Positions 8,015-16,072 of a stretch of 34,719 nt of DNA are shown here, one piece after another. The position numbers and the translations under genes were made by a program. The stretch covers positions 1 to 34,719 of the forward strand of contig VGDO01000043.1 of assembly GCA_016869645.1 (NCBI GenBank), in the 5' to 3' direction. Source of the stretch: Alphaproteobacteria bacterium (GTDB lineage: Bacteria; Pseudomonadota; Alphaproteobacteria; SHVW01). Position 1 is the stretch's first letter. Every line of letters begins with the position of its first letter. The notes below the pieces were generated by a model that saw nothing but the letters and a program-made list of their open reading frames with translations, had not been told where the DNA came from and did not search any database.

Positions 8015-9312
8015 GTCAGTGCGGCGAGCTGACGATGCGTCCATGGAACATCCGGCCGGGCCTGGCGACGCTGCTCCAGGATCGCGCGCGCATCCCCGCG
8101 TCGTCCCGCACGGATCAGCGCATCGAGATGAAGCTGATGCCAGAGATCGCGCTGGGCATGACTGCCGCCGATCAGCTGAAGCTGCGCCAGTGCCGGCGCG
8201 AAGCGGTCGGTTGACTCGGTCCATCGTCCACGCGCATGGGCGACCATGGCGCGCGCGAGCGGCAGAGCCACCTCAGCCCAGGTCGAGCGCTCGAATGGCT
8301 TGGCGCGGGCCGCGCGCGCCGCGATGGCGTCGACCAGTTCGTCGGCTGCCTTGTCGTCACCGGCGCGCGCCAGCGCATAGAGATAATGAAGGTCGAGGAA
8401 GGCCAGCACGTTCTCGCGCGCGCGCCCGCCGAGATAGGCCGCGACGTCGCGCCAGCGCCCTCCGACCTCGGCGCCGCGCAGCTCGAGCCGCACCAGGAGC
8501 GCGATCGCGTTCACCTGATCCTGGCAATAGGTCCTCATTCGCGTCCACAGATGACGATCGAAGATGTCGAGCGCGCCCGCGATGTCGTCCTGGTCGAGGC
8601 GGAACAGCGCGGCGTGCCACCAGTTGTGCGTGTACATGAAGGAATTGCAGCCCTCCCACGTATCGGCCAGCCCCTCCATCCATGCCCGACCCTCGGCGAG
8701 TCGTCCCTGCGTCTCCATGACGTGGGCGACGGCGTGATGCGCCCAGGCCGTGGTTCGGCGCAACTCGGTCGCGCGCCGTCCGACCCGCTCGGCCTCGGCC
8801 AAGCGATGGCATTGCTCGAGCCCGAAGGCGGCCATGGCCAGCGCGTCGGGGTCGTCGGGCCGCGCCCTGGTCGCCGCCTCGCCGAAGGCGAGGATGCCCT
8901 CGTTGTCGCCGAGGTTGATGCAATGGACCTGGCCGACGCGCGCCGACACCAGATCCCGCGGCCAGTCGCGCGCGATGCGGCGATGACCGTCGACGGCCCG
9001 GTCGAGATCGCCCGCTGTCCAGTCGTCGATGGCGCGGAAATAGATCTGCTCGCGCTCGCTCGCACCTCCCAGATGCGGCCGCACGCGGTCGAGATGGGGC
9101 CGCGCCTGGGCCGCGGCGTCGCCGGTATAGAGGAACATGAGAAGCGCCGCCGCATGGGCATGCGCGATGACGCAGGCCGGATCGGCGTCGAGCCGGTCGA
9201 GGATCGCGCCGGCATTCAGTCCGAAGGTCATGATTTCGTCGGCGAAGTGGTCGATCGCCGCGAGCGCGTCGGGCGAGCCGGTCGTGACTGTGAGGCCGTA
9301 GGCGTCCTTCAC
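8011..9312 (-). CDS. Tetratricopeptide repeat protein, TTC38 family
   Basis: A helical-repeat protein of about 433 residues resembling the TTC38 family, known mostly from eukaryotes and scattered bacteria and without a settled biochemical role. Typical stretches are TTAWAHHAVAHVMETQGR and CNSFMYTHNWWHAALF, followed by a His-rich FLDLHYLYALARAG segment. No signal peptide or membrane segment is seen. The GTG at 9312 is chosen because GGAG lies 8 bases before it and the encoded start (MKDAYGLTVTTGS) fits the family; GTG at 9330 or ATG at 9399 are alternatives, the latter overlapping the toxin gene. Its stop overlaps the P1 peptidase start. Family assignment is solid, function unknown. Confidence 0.82.
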   Translation of the reverse strand: MKDAYGLTVTTGSPDALAAIDHFADEIMTFGLNAGAILDRLDADPACVIAHAHAAALLMFLYTGDAAAQARPHLDRVRPHLGGASEREQIYFRAIDDWTAGDLDRAVDGHRRIARDWPRDLVSARVGQVHCINLGDNEGILAFGEAATRARPDDPDALAMAAFGLEQCHRLAEAERVGRRATELRRTTAWAHHAVAHVMETQGRLAEGRAWMEGLADTWEGCNSFMYTHNWWHAALFRLDQDDIAGALDIFDRHLWTRMRTYCQDQVNAIALLVRLELRGAEVGGRWRDVAAYLGGRARENVLAFLDLHYLYALARAGDDKAADELVDAIAARAARAKPFERSTWAEVALPLARAMVAHARGRWTESTDRFAPALAQLQLIGGSHAQRDLWHQLHLDALIRAGRRGDARAILEQRRQARPDVPWTHRQLAALT

Positions 9313-9355
9313 GGGCGTGACTCCAGACACCCATCGCGCAACGCCGGCTTTGAGG

Positions 9356-9787
9356 TCATTCGCCCCATGGGTTGGCGATCGCAATCCCCATTCCGGCAAA
9401 GTCGCGGACGTTGCGCGTTACGACGGCCAGCGCGTGCACGCTTGCCGTCGCGCCGATCAACGCGTCGACCGCCGGGCGGGATGCGCCGCGGCGATGCGAC
9501 TCGCCCAGGATGCGCCCCCAGGCCGCCGCGACTTTCAGGTCAATCGGCAGGATGCGGCCGGCAAAACGCACGAGAAGATCGCGCTCGAGCCACGCCTCGA
9601 TGGCGTCGGCCCGCCGCCTGACTTGCGGCGCGAGCATGGAAATGCCCTTGCGGATCTCGCCAACCGTGATGACGCTCAGGAACAGGTCGGTTTCGACCTG
9701 ACTCCCGATCCATTTTGCGATCTCGGCGTCGGGCGGCCGTCGAAGCAGCGCCGCCACGACATTGGTGTCGATGAGATACCCACTCAC
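9356..9787 (-). CDS. vapC: PIN-domain toxin, VapC family
   Basis: A 143-residue PIN-domain ribonuclease, the toxin of a type II toxin-antitoxin pair. The acidic cluster that binds the catalytic metal is visible: D7 in YLIDTNV, E44 in TVGEIRKG, D108 in AVDALIGA and D129 in TRNVRDF. The GTG at 9787 overlaps the antitoxin stop (GTGA), as is usual for coupled toxin genes. VapC toxins typically cleave tRNA or rRNA in the cytoplasm; the target here is unknown. The stop lies 43 bp upstream of the TTC38-like gene, so some read-through into the peptide operon is possible. Confidence 0.9.
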   Translation of the reverse strand: MSGYLIDTNVVAALLRRPPDAEIAKWIGSQVETDLFLSVITVGEIRKGISMLAPQVRRRADAIEAWLERDLLVRFAGRILPIDLKVAAAWGRILGESHRRGASRPAVDALIGATASVHALAVVTRNVRDFAGMGIAIANPWGE

Positions 9788-10077
9788 AAGTCGATGTCAC
9801 GGCCGAGGTCCGGCGCGCGCCTCAGGTCCAGCTCGACGCCGGCAAGCGGCGAGCGCTGAAAGAAGTCGACGAGCGAGGCCGGCTGATTCGCACGTGCGTG
9901 CATGGCCTCGAAGGTGTCGGCCGCGACGACCACGACGGCCTCGCGGCCGCGCCGCGTCACGCGCTGCGGCCCTTCGGCGAGCGCGCGGTCGACGACCTCA
10001 CTGAAACGCGCCTTCGCGTCCTGGAGAGGCCAACTGGAGCGAGCCTTGGCCGAAACCATGCGGCGGCGCGCGGTCAT
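9784..10077 (-). CDS. Antitoxin, Phd/YefM family
   Basis: A 97-residue antitoxin with the Phd/YefM N-terminal DNA-binding pattern WPLQDAKARFSEVVDRAL followed by GPQRVTRRGREAVVVV; the C-terminal part (LVDFFQRSPL) would wrap and inhibit the VapC toxin. The ATG at 10077 follows GGAGG at a 5-base spacing, which decides the start over an in-frame upstream ATG. Antitoxins of this kind repress their own promoter as a complex with toxin; a 13-bp palindrome lies directly upstream. Confidence 0.88.
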   Translation of the reverse strand: MTARRRMVSAKARSSWPLQDAKARFSEVVDRALAEGPQRVTRRGREAVVVVAADTFEAMHARANQPASLVDFFQRSPLAGVELDLRRAPDLGRDIDL

Positions 10078-10090
10078 CGAGACCTCCGTT

Positions 10091-10143
10091 CTAGTCAGAC
10101 TAGTCACATTTATCAGTCTAGCGGTTGGGCCCGGTCGACGCAA
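10091..10143 (-). promoter_or_regulatory. Promoter and operator of the phd/vapC pair
   Basis: On the minus strand, TTGCGT (10138-10143) and TAGACT (10115-10120) are separated by exactly 17 bp and read as -35 and -10 boxes. Downstream of the -10 box lies the palindrome CTAGTCAGACTAG (10091-10103), with 6-bp arms around one base; a further copy of the half-site overlaps the -10 box. This fits an autoregulatory operator for the antitoxin-toxin complex. The assignment is from pattern only. Confidence 0.6.
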
Positions 10144-10165
10144 TTCTGCCGGAGTCTCAGTTATT

Positions 10166-11020
10166 TCAAATGTTTAACACCAATCTGATCGGCTGGTGAT
10201 CGGACGCGTTGGTGCGCGTGTCGACCTCGACCTCGCGCACCGCCGGCGCCAGCTCCGATGAGATGAAGATGAAGTCGCGCGCGTGCGGCCCCTGCGGCCA
10301 CTGATGCGCATCGTGAATGCCGCAGGTTGGATCATGCGGCCGACGGCCGTGGCGCGCGACCCAGGCATCGACCAGATCGGGCGTGCCGTCGCCGAAGGGC
10401 GCGAGCATGCGTGCGTAATTGTCTTCCTCGAGCGGGAAATTGAAGTCGCCGCAGATGAGGCCGGCGCTCGGCCGCGGCAGCGGCACATAGGTGCCGCCGG
10501 CCTTGAGCGGCGGATGGCGCTGGTTGGCGCTCGCCTCGACATGCATCTCGCGCAGCCGGTCGACCTGCGCCTGGCGTTGCATCTCGGAATGGAATTCGAG
10601 ATGCGTCGTCACGATGCGCAGCGGTCCTGCGGGCGCCTCGACGATCACCTCGAGCGCCTGGCGGCGCATGTGCTTGACGCCCTCGGCGGCCGGCTCGGGC
10701 AGCGGATGGACGATGACCTGAATGACCGGCAGGCGCGACAGGATCATGTTGCCGAACTGACGCCGCTTGCCGTCCTCCGCGCCGGCGAAGTCGAGCGCCG
10801 GCCGGAACACGGGCGCGAAGTCGGGCAGCAGGCCGGCAAGTGTGGCCGACTGATCTTCACCCTTGCCCTTGTCCATTTCGGGCATGTTGACCGCGACCTC
10901 CTGGACGCAGAACACGTCCATCGAGCCCATCGCCTTGGCGGTCGCGACGATGCGCGCCAGGTCATAACGGCCGTCGCAGCCGAGCCCGTACTGGATGTTC
11001 CAGGTGACGATGGCGATCAT
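10166..11020 (-). CDS. Endonuclease/exonuclease/phosphatase (EEP) family phosphodiesterase
   Basis: A 284-residue EEP-fold phosphohydrolase. The metal and catalytic positions are all present: N8 in VTWNIQYG, E41 in CVQEV, H140 in TTHLEFHSE, D192 and N194 in CGDFNFP, and D274-H275 in NASDHQPI. Members range from DNA-repair nucleases to sphingomyelinases and phosphodiesterases. No signal peptide is visible. The ATG at 11020 overlaps the stop of the upstream permease gene (ATGA), so it is the last gene of the Ugp-like operon and sits where ugpQ (glycerophosphodiesterase) lies in other bacteria. A role in cleaving an imported phosphodiester is an inference from that position. Confidence 0.87.
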   Translation of the reverse strand: MIAIVTWNIQYGLGCDGRYDLARIVATAKAMGSMDVFCVQEVAVNMPEMDKGKGEDQSATLAGLLPDFAPVFRPALDFAGAEDGKRRQFGNMILSRLPVIQVIVHPLPEPAAEGVKHMRRQALEVIVEAPAGPLRIVTTHLEFHSEMQRQAQVDRLREMHVEASANQRHPPLKAGGTYVPLPRPSAGLICGDFNFPLEEDNYARMLAPFGDGTPDLVDAWVARHGRRPHDPTCGIHDAHQWPQGPHARDFIFISSELAPAVREVEVDTRTNASDHQPIRLVLNI

Positions 11021-11844
11021 TTGATTCCGGCCTGCATGAAGGATTGGACGAACTGGCGCTGGAAGAGAAGAAAGGCGACCAGCAACGGCGCGACCGACAG
11101 GAAGGTCGCCGCCGTGATGATCGACCAGTCGATGCCCTGGTCGGAGCCCGAGAACACCGCGAGCCCGACCGTCAGCGGCCGCGTCGAGACCGAGTTGGTG
11201 ACGATCAGCGGCCACAGGAAGTTGTTCCAGTGATAGCTGACCGAGACGAGGCCGAAGGCAATGTAGACCGGCTTGGCGAGCGGCACGTAAACCTTCCACA
11301 GGGTCTGCAACGGCCCGCAGCCCTCGACGCGCGCCGCCTCGTCGAGCTCGCGCGGCACTGTCTTGAAGGTCTGCCGCAGCAGGAAGATGCCGAAGGCGGA
11401 CGCCATGTAGGGCAGCGCCATCGCCAGCGTCGTGTCGAGCACGCCGAGCAGACGCATCGTCCGGTAGTTCTCGACGATCAGCACGTCCGGCATGATCATG
11501 AGCTGAACCAGGACCAGCGCGAAGGCCACGTTGTGGCCGACGAAGGTGAAGCGCGCGAAGGCATAGGCCGCGAGCGTACACAGCACGAGCTGGCCGGCGA
11601 GGATCATCGTGACCAACACGACCGTGTTGAGGAAGTAGCGCGCGAAGGGCGCGGCGTTCCAGGCGTTGGCGAAGTTCTCCAGCGTCCACGGCGCCAACAG
11701 GGAGAAGCGCGTGGCGAATTCGCCGGGATGAAACGCCGTCCAGAAGGCATAGAGGATCGGCAGCGCCCAGACCAGGGCGAGCAGCCATGCGCCCGCCGTC
11801 TCGAGTGCGTCGCCGATGATGGAGGGTCGCGCCAGCGCGCTCAT
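11017..11844 (-). CDS. Carbohydrate/glycerol-phosphate ABC permease, UgpE/MalG type
   Basis: A 275-residue inner-membrane permease of the MalG/UgpE class with about six transmembrane helices. The ATPase-docking EAA loop reads DEAARVEGCGPLQTLWKVYV and the C-terminal end RQFVQSFMQAGIK is characteristic of UgpE-like proteins (compare the family ending VxGLTAGAVK). The ATG at 11844 overlaps the stop of the partner permease by 4 bp. It forms the translocation pore with the UgpA-type protein. Confidence 0.88.
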   Translation of the reverse strand: MSALARPSIIGDALETAGAWLLALVWALPILYAFWTAFHPGEFATRFSLLAPWTLENFANAWNAAPFARYFLNTVVLVTMILAGQLVLCTLAAYAFARFTFVGHNVAFALVLVQLMIMPDVLIVENYRTMRLLGVLDTTLAMALPYMASAFGIFLLRQTFKTVPRELDEAARVEGCGPLQTLWKVYVPLAKPVYIAFGLVSVSYHWNNFLWPLIVTNSVSTRPLTVGLAVFSGSDQGIDWSIITAATFLSVAPLLVAFLLFQRQFVQSFMQAGIK

Positions 11845-12725
11845 CGGTAGTGGATCCGGCGGTCGAGCGCGAAGAACTGGCCGAGCGCCACCAGCGCCAG
11901 CACGGCCAGCAGCACGACGGTCAGGGCCGCGGCGTAGCCGACATCCCAGAACTTGAAGCCAACCTCGTAGATGTGAAAGAGCAGCAGCGACGTCGCATTG
12001 TCCGGACCGCCGCGCGTCATGACCACGACATGGTCGACCATGCGGAAAGAGTTGATGACGGCATTGACGAGCACGAACAGCGTGGTCGGCATGAGCAGCG
12101 GAAAGGTGACGCGCCGGAAGAAGTACCAGCGCGAGGAGCCCTCGATCGCCGCTGCCTCCGACAGGTCCGGCGGGATCTGCTGAAGGGCGGCCAGATAGAA
12201 GATCATGAAGAAGCCGGCTTCCTTCCACACGGTCACCACGATCAGGCACCACAGCGCGGTGTTGCGCGTGCCGAGCCAGTTGAAGCCGGGCAGGCCGAAC
12301 AGCCCGCGGATTTGGTCGATCAGTCCATAGTCAGGCGTGTAGAAGAACATCCAGATGTTGGCGACCGCGATCATCGGCAGGATGGTCGGCGTGAAGAAGG
12401 CGGTGCGCAGCAGGCCGCGGCCCCTGATCTTGCCGTTGACCCAGACCGCCATGAGCAGTGCGAGCGCGATCGAAGCCGGGATCGTGCCGATGCAGAAAAT
12501 CAAATTGTTGGTGACCGCCTGCCAGAACACCGGGTCCTCGACCATGGATTGGTAATTGTCGAGCCCGACATAGACGGAAGGCCGGTTGGCGCGCGGCGTC
12601 GAATAGAAGCTGTGATAGATCGTGCCGAGCGCCGGATAGTGCGTGAACAGCGCGAGCAGCGCCGCGGCCGGCAGCAACAGCAGCCAGCCATAGAGGTGGG
12701 CCATGTTGCGCGCGGATCGGGTCAC
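11841..12725 (-). CDS. Carbohydrate/glycerol-phosphate ABC permease, UgpA/MalF type
   Basis: An inner-membrane permease of about 294 residues. The first helix (YGWLLLLPAAALLALFTHYP) follows a short basic cytoplasmic tail; the EAA loop reads SEAAAIEGSSRWYFFRRVTF; MTRGGPDNATSLLLFHIY is typical of UgpA/MalF-like subunits. The GTG at 12725 is chosen because sequence further upstream to 12851 is a palindromic intergenic element; ATG at 12704 is an alternative. No strong ribosome site is evident before either codon. The stop overlaps the start of the UgpE-type gene. Confidence 0.87.
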   Translation of the reverse strand: MTRSARNMAHLYGWLLLLPAAALLALFTHYPALGTIYHSFYSTPRANRPSVYVGLDNYQSMVEDPVFWQAVTNNLIFCIGTIPASIALALLMAVWVNGKIRGRGLLRTAFFTPTILPMIAVANIWMFFYTPDYGLIDQIRGLFGLPGFNWLGTRNTALWCLIVVTVWKEAGFFMIFYLAALQQIPPDLSEAAAIEGSSRWYFFRRVTFPLLMPTTLFVLVNAVINSFRMVDHVVVMTRGGPDNATSLLLFHIYEVGFKFWDVGYAAALTVVLLAVLALVALGQFFALDRRIHYR

Positions 12726-12740
12726 GCGCGCACCGGCACG

Positions 12741-12824
12741 GGGTCCTGCAATGAGGACCCCCCACCCTTTGGACCGCATCGCGGTCCACACTCCCCCGCA
12801 AGGGGAAGGGCTGGGTGGGGGATC
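12741..12824. repeat. Intergenic palindromic element with three or four hairpins
   Basis: Between the binding-protein stop and the permease start lies a compact structured element. A hairpin gggtcc/ggaccc (12741-12760) is followed by long outer arms CCCCCACCC (12759-12767) and GGGTGGGGG (12813-12821). These enclose two inner hairpins: GGACCGC-ATC-GCGGTCC (12771-12787) and CCCC-GCAA-GGGG (12794-12805), the latter with a GNRA-type loop. The cloverleaf-like layout resembles dispersed REP/MITE-like intergenic palindromes. In the transcript it could set the ratio of binding protein to permease by blocking 3' decay or causing partial termination. The role is inferred. Confidence 0.7.
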
Positions 12825-12851
12825 AGCGTCCCATTCACCAGCGCGAACCAA

Positions 12852-14162
12852 CTACCTCCGATAGGGCCTGAGGATGCGATCGGCCTCGCGCTGCGCATCC
12901 TTCATGGCCTGCTCGGCGGGCTTGGCGCCGGTCAGCGCCGCCTGTAGCCCGTCATTGAACACCTTGGTCACGCGCTGGTTGTCGTGGGTCGACAGCTCGG
13001 CGACCGCGTGTTGCAGCTGGTCGCGCGCCACCAGAGCCGCCGGGAATTCCGCGACGTACTTCTTCATGACATCGGTTTCCCACGCCGCCGGCGTGACCGC
13101 GACATAGCCGGTGTCGATCGACCATTGCGCGGCGCGTGCCGGCTGGGTCACCCATTTCATGAATTTGAGCGAGGCCTCCTGCTGGGCCGGCGTCGACTTC
13201 TTGAAGACGTAGAAGTTGCCGCCACCGGTCGGCGCGCCCGGCGTCTTGTTGGCCGGCAGCATGCCGACGCCGAAGGGAAACTTGGCGTTGTTGCGCACAT
13301 TGGTGAGGTTGCCGGTGGTCTGCCACATCATGGCGATCTTGCGCTCCATGAAGTCGCGCGGCGTCGTACCCCATTCGGTGATGCCGGGCGGATGCACCTT
13401 GTGGACACTCGACAGGTCGATCCAGTACTGCAGCGCCTCGATCACGCGCGGGTCGTCGAAATAGGTCTGGGTGCCCGCCGTGTTCATGATGCGGAGACCG
13501 TTCTGGGTGGTGAAGCCCTGGAACAGCCAGTAGGGGAAGCCGGAGGACGGGATCTGGATGCCCCACTGCGTCGTGTTGCCGGATGCATCTCGCTTGGTCA
13601 GCTTCTTGGCGAACTCGATCTGCTCGGCCCAGTTCCGGGGCGGCTTCTCCGGATCGAGGCCCGCTTCCTTGAACAGCTCCTTGTTCCAGTAGAGCACCGG
13701 CGTCGAGCGCTGGAAGGGAACGCCCCAGGTCTTGCCGCCAGTCTGGCTGTTCTCCATGAAGCCCGGGTAGAAACTCTTGAGCCAGGCGCGGTCCTCGTCG
13801 GTCTTGACGATGTCGTCGATCGCGACGATGGCGTCCTCGTCGATCAGCGTGAAGATGTCGACCGCGAGAATGACCGAGAGCTGCGGCGCGTCGCCGCCCT
13901 TGAGCGCGGTCAGCACCTTGGTAATGGTGTCCTGGTAGCTGCCGGAATAGATCGGCTTGACCTTGAGGCCGGGATTCTCCTTCTCGAAGTCGGCCGCCAT
14001 CTGGTCGATGATCTTGGTGACGGGGCCGCCGACCGCGATCGGGTAATAGAAGCTCACCTCGGTCTGCGCCGCCGCCGGCGCGATGGCGACGCCACCCAGC
14101 CCAGTCGACAGCGCGGCGGCAAGGGCCGCCGTCGCCAGTTTGGTTGTCCAACTCTTGCTCAT
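12852..14162 (-). CDS. Sugar/glycerol-phosphate-binding protein, UgpB-like (SBP_bac_1)
   Basis: A 436-residue periplasmic binding protein of the UgpB/MalE class. A signal peptide spans about residues 1-33 and ends in APAAAQ. Family features are AADFEKENPGLKVKPIYSGSYQDT, VPFQRSTPVLYWNKELFKEAGLDP and a C-terminal MKWVTQPARAAQWSIDTGYVAV-like segment. The pattern near the N-terminus (GSYQDTITKVLTALKGGDAP) recalls glycerol-3-phosphate binders (GNYEQSL-like), but ligand residues cannot be confirmed by eye. The ATG at 14162 follows GGAGG at about 9 bases. An intergenic palindromic element follows its stop. Confidence 0.88.
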   Translation of the reverse strand: MSKSWTTKLATAALAAALSTGLGGVAIAPAAAQTEVSFYYPIAVGGPVTKIIDQMAADFEKENPGLKVKPIYSGSYQDTITKVLTALKGGDAPQLSVILAVDIFTLIDEDAIVAIDDIVKTDEDRAWLKSFYPGFMENSQTGGKTWGVPFQRSTPVLYWNKELFKEAGLDPEKPPRNWAEQIEFAKKLTKRDASGNTTQWGIQIPSSGFPYWLFQGFTTQNGLRIMNTAGTQTYFDDPRVIEALQYWIDLSSVHKVHPPGITEWGTTPRDFMERKIAMMWQTTGNLTNVRNNAKFPFGVGMLPANKTPGAPTGGGNFYVFKKSTPAQQEASLKFMKWVTQPARAAQWSIDTGYVAVTPAAWETDVMKKYVAEFPAALVARDQLQHAVAELSTHDNQRVTKVFNDGLQAALTGAKPAEQAMKDAQREADRILRPYRR

Positions 14163-14233
14163 GCCTTCGATCCTCCCTGTTTCCGATCGGCGCTGATCAG
14201 ACCGCAACGCCGTGACGGTATCATGTCAACTCC

Positions 14234-15304
14234 CTACGGCGCCAGCATCGCCGGGCCGTCGGTGCGCCGTTGCCCGCTTGAAGCGTCGAACAGATGCGCG
14301 TCCTCGGCGCTCCAGGTCAGGCGCACCGGCGTGCCCTTGCCCAGGCGCAGATGCCCGGCGCCGCGCACCGACAAGGACTGATCGCCGATGCGGCACTGCA
14401 CCACGGTGTCGGCGCCGAGATATTCGCTGGCCACCACCTCGGCGGTCACGCCGCCGACATTGGCGATGCGCAGATGCTCGGGCCTGATGCCGAGCAGCAT
14501 CGCCTCGCCGTGGCCAGCCAGCACGGCAGGCCCATTGCTCGCCGCGATGGCGGCCCCGCCGAGGCTGTCGGCCAGGCGCAACAGATTCATCGGCGGCGTG
14601 CCGATGAAGCGCGCGGTGAACGAGGTCGCGGGACGCGCATAGATCTCGTCGGGGCTGGCCGAATGCTCGATCCGGCCCTCGCGCAGCAGGATGATCTGAT
14701 CGGCCATGGTCATCGCTTCGGTTTGGTCGTGCGTGACGTAGACCATGGTCATACCCAGGCGCTGCTGGAGAGCGCGGATCTCCGCGCGCATCTCCTGACG
14801 GAGCTGGGCATCCAGGTTCGACAGCGGTTCGTCCATCAGGCAGACCGGCGCCTCGGCGATGATGGCGCGCCCGAGCGCCACGCGCTGACGCTGGCCGCCC
14901 GACAGCTGCGCGGGCTTGCGCTCGAGCAGCTGCGCGAGGCCGACCAGTTCGGCGACGCGCTGCAGGCGGCGCGCGCGTTCCGCCGCGGGCACCCGGCGGA
15001 CCTTGAGGCCGAACACGATGTTCTCGGCGACGGTCAGGTGCGGAAACAGCGCGTAGGACTGGAAGACCATGGCGATCTGGCGCGCCGATGGCGGCAGCTG
15101 CGTGACGTCGCGCCCGCCGATCTGGACCGTGCCGGCCGTCGCCTCCTCGAGCCCGGCGATCAAGCGCAACGTCGTCGACTTGCCGCAGCCCGATGGTCCG
15201 AGCAGCACGAGCAGCTCGCCCGCGCGCGCCGTGAAGCTGACGCGGTCGACGGCGACGACGCCACCCCACGCCTTGGTGATCCCGGCAACGACGATCTCTG
15301 ACAT
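14234..15304 (-). CDS. ABC transporter ATPase, UgpC/MalK type
   Basis: A 356-residue ATPase of the MalK/UgpC (CUT1) class: Walker A GPSGCGKST at residues 36-44, Q-loop FQSYALFPH, signature LSGGQRQR (134-141), Walker B VCLMDEPLSNLD and the HDQTEAMTMAD H-loop. The C-terminal regulatory OB-like domain contains LLGIRPEHL, normal for the class. It is the first gene of the importer operon; a 71-bp gap separates it from the binding-protein gene. One such ATPase would form the homodimer that energises the two permeases. Confidence 0.92.
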   Translation of the reverse strand: MSEIVVAGITKAWGGVVAVDRVSFTARAGELLVLLGPSGCGKSTTLRLIAGLEEATAGTVQIGGRDVTQLPPSARQIAMVFQSYALFPHLTVAENIVFGLKVRRVPAAERARRLQRVAELVGLAQLLERKPAQLSGGQRQRVALGRAIIAEAPVCLMDEPLSNLDAQLRQEMRAEIRALQQRLGMTMVYVTHDQTEAMTMADQIILLREGRIEHSASPDEIYARPATSFTARFIGTPPMNLLRLADSLGGAAIAASNGPAVLAGHGEAMLLGIRPEHLRIANVGGVTAEVVASEYLGADTVVQCRIGDQSLSVRGAGHLRLGKGTPVRLTWSAEDAHLFDASSGQRRTDGPAMLAP

Positions 15305-15387
15305 GCCGACGTGCTACCGCGTCCCCCGACCTCGCCCTGCCGCGGCGCTCGTGCGCGCGGGTTCGAAACCAACCTTCCGTGTCGCGG

Positions 15388-16062
15388 CTAGAGTGCCGCC
15401 GCCTCGCTCGCTTCAGCAACGCCGATCATGCTGTCGCGCGTCACCAGCCGCGCGAGCTTTTCTTCGCTCCAGCCTTGGGTTCCGGCCGGACGCCTGGGCA
15501 ACACGAGGTAGCGCATGTCGGCTGTGCTGTCATGCACGCGCACGGTTACGCCGTCGCCGAGCCGCGTGCCGAACTCGGCAAGGACCGCGCGCGGCTCGCG
15601 CACCGCCCGGCTGCGATAGGCGCGGCTCTTGTACCAGTCGGGCGGCCGGCCCAGCACCATGCGCGGATAGCAGGAGCACAAGGTGCAGACCACGAGGTTG
15701 TGCACCTGGTCCGTGTTCTCGACGACGACGAGGCGCGTCGGGCCCATCTCGATGCCGAGTTCCTGGCAGGCTGCCGTGCCGTCGGCAAGCAGGCGGCCGC
15801 GAAAGGCTGGATCGCTCCACGCCCGCGCCACCACGCGCGCGCCCTGTTCGGGCGTGCGCCCGTCCATCGCCTCGATGTTGGAACGCACCTCGGCGGCGGT
15901 GACGACACCCTTCTCGATCAGCAGCTCGAAGACCGCCGTCGTCATGACCTGGTAATAGCTGACCGGCCGGTCATCGTGGTCTGCGCGGGGCGGATGGCGA
16001 TGCGGTGCGCCATGATCGTGATCATGGTCGTGGTCGCGACCGTGTTCGTGGGTATGGGCCAT
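15388..16062 (-). CDS. nthA: Nitrile hydratase alpha-like subunit, cobalt type, His-rich N-terminus
   Basis: A 224-residue metal-binding subunit of the nitrile hydratase/thiocyanate hydrolase family. The claw motif VCTLCSC gives C126, C129, S130 and C131; the Thr after the first Cys marks the cobalt type. Flanking YPRMVLGRPPDWYKS and the C-terminal VTRDSMIGVA are typical of nitrile hydratase alpha. The first 30 residues are unusual: ten His alternate with Asp and Glu (HEHGRDHDHDHDHG), resembling the metal-storage tails of Ni/Co chaperones. The ATG at 16062 follows AAGGAG closely, which fixes the start and shows the His-rich part is translated. It lies 10 bp after the beta C-half gene. Substrate could be a nitrile or thiocyanate. 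Confidence 0.9.
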   Translation of the reverse strand: MAHTHEHGRDHDHDHDHGAPHRHPPRADHDDRPVSYYQVMTTAVFELLIEKGVVTAAEVRSNIEAMDGRTPEQGARVVARAWSDPAFRGRLLADGTAACQELGIEMGPTRLVVVENTDQVHNLVVCTLCSCYPRMVLGRPPDWYKSRAYRSRAVREPRAVLAEFGTRLGDGVTVRVHDSTADMRYLVLPRRPAGTQGWSEEKLARLVTRDSMIGVAEASEAAAL

Positions 16063-16072
16063 CGGTTGCTCC

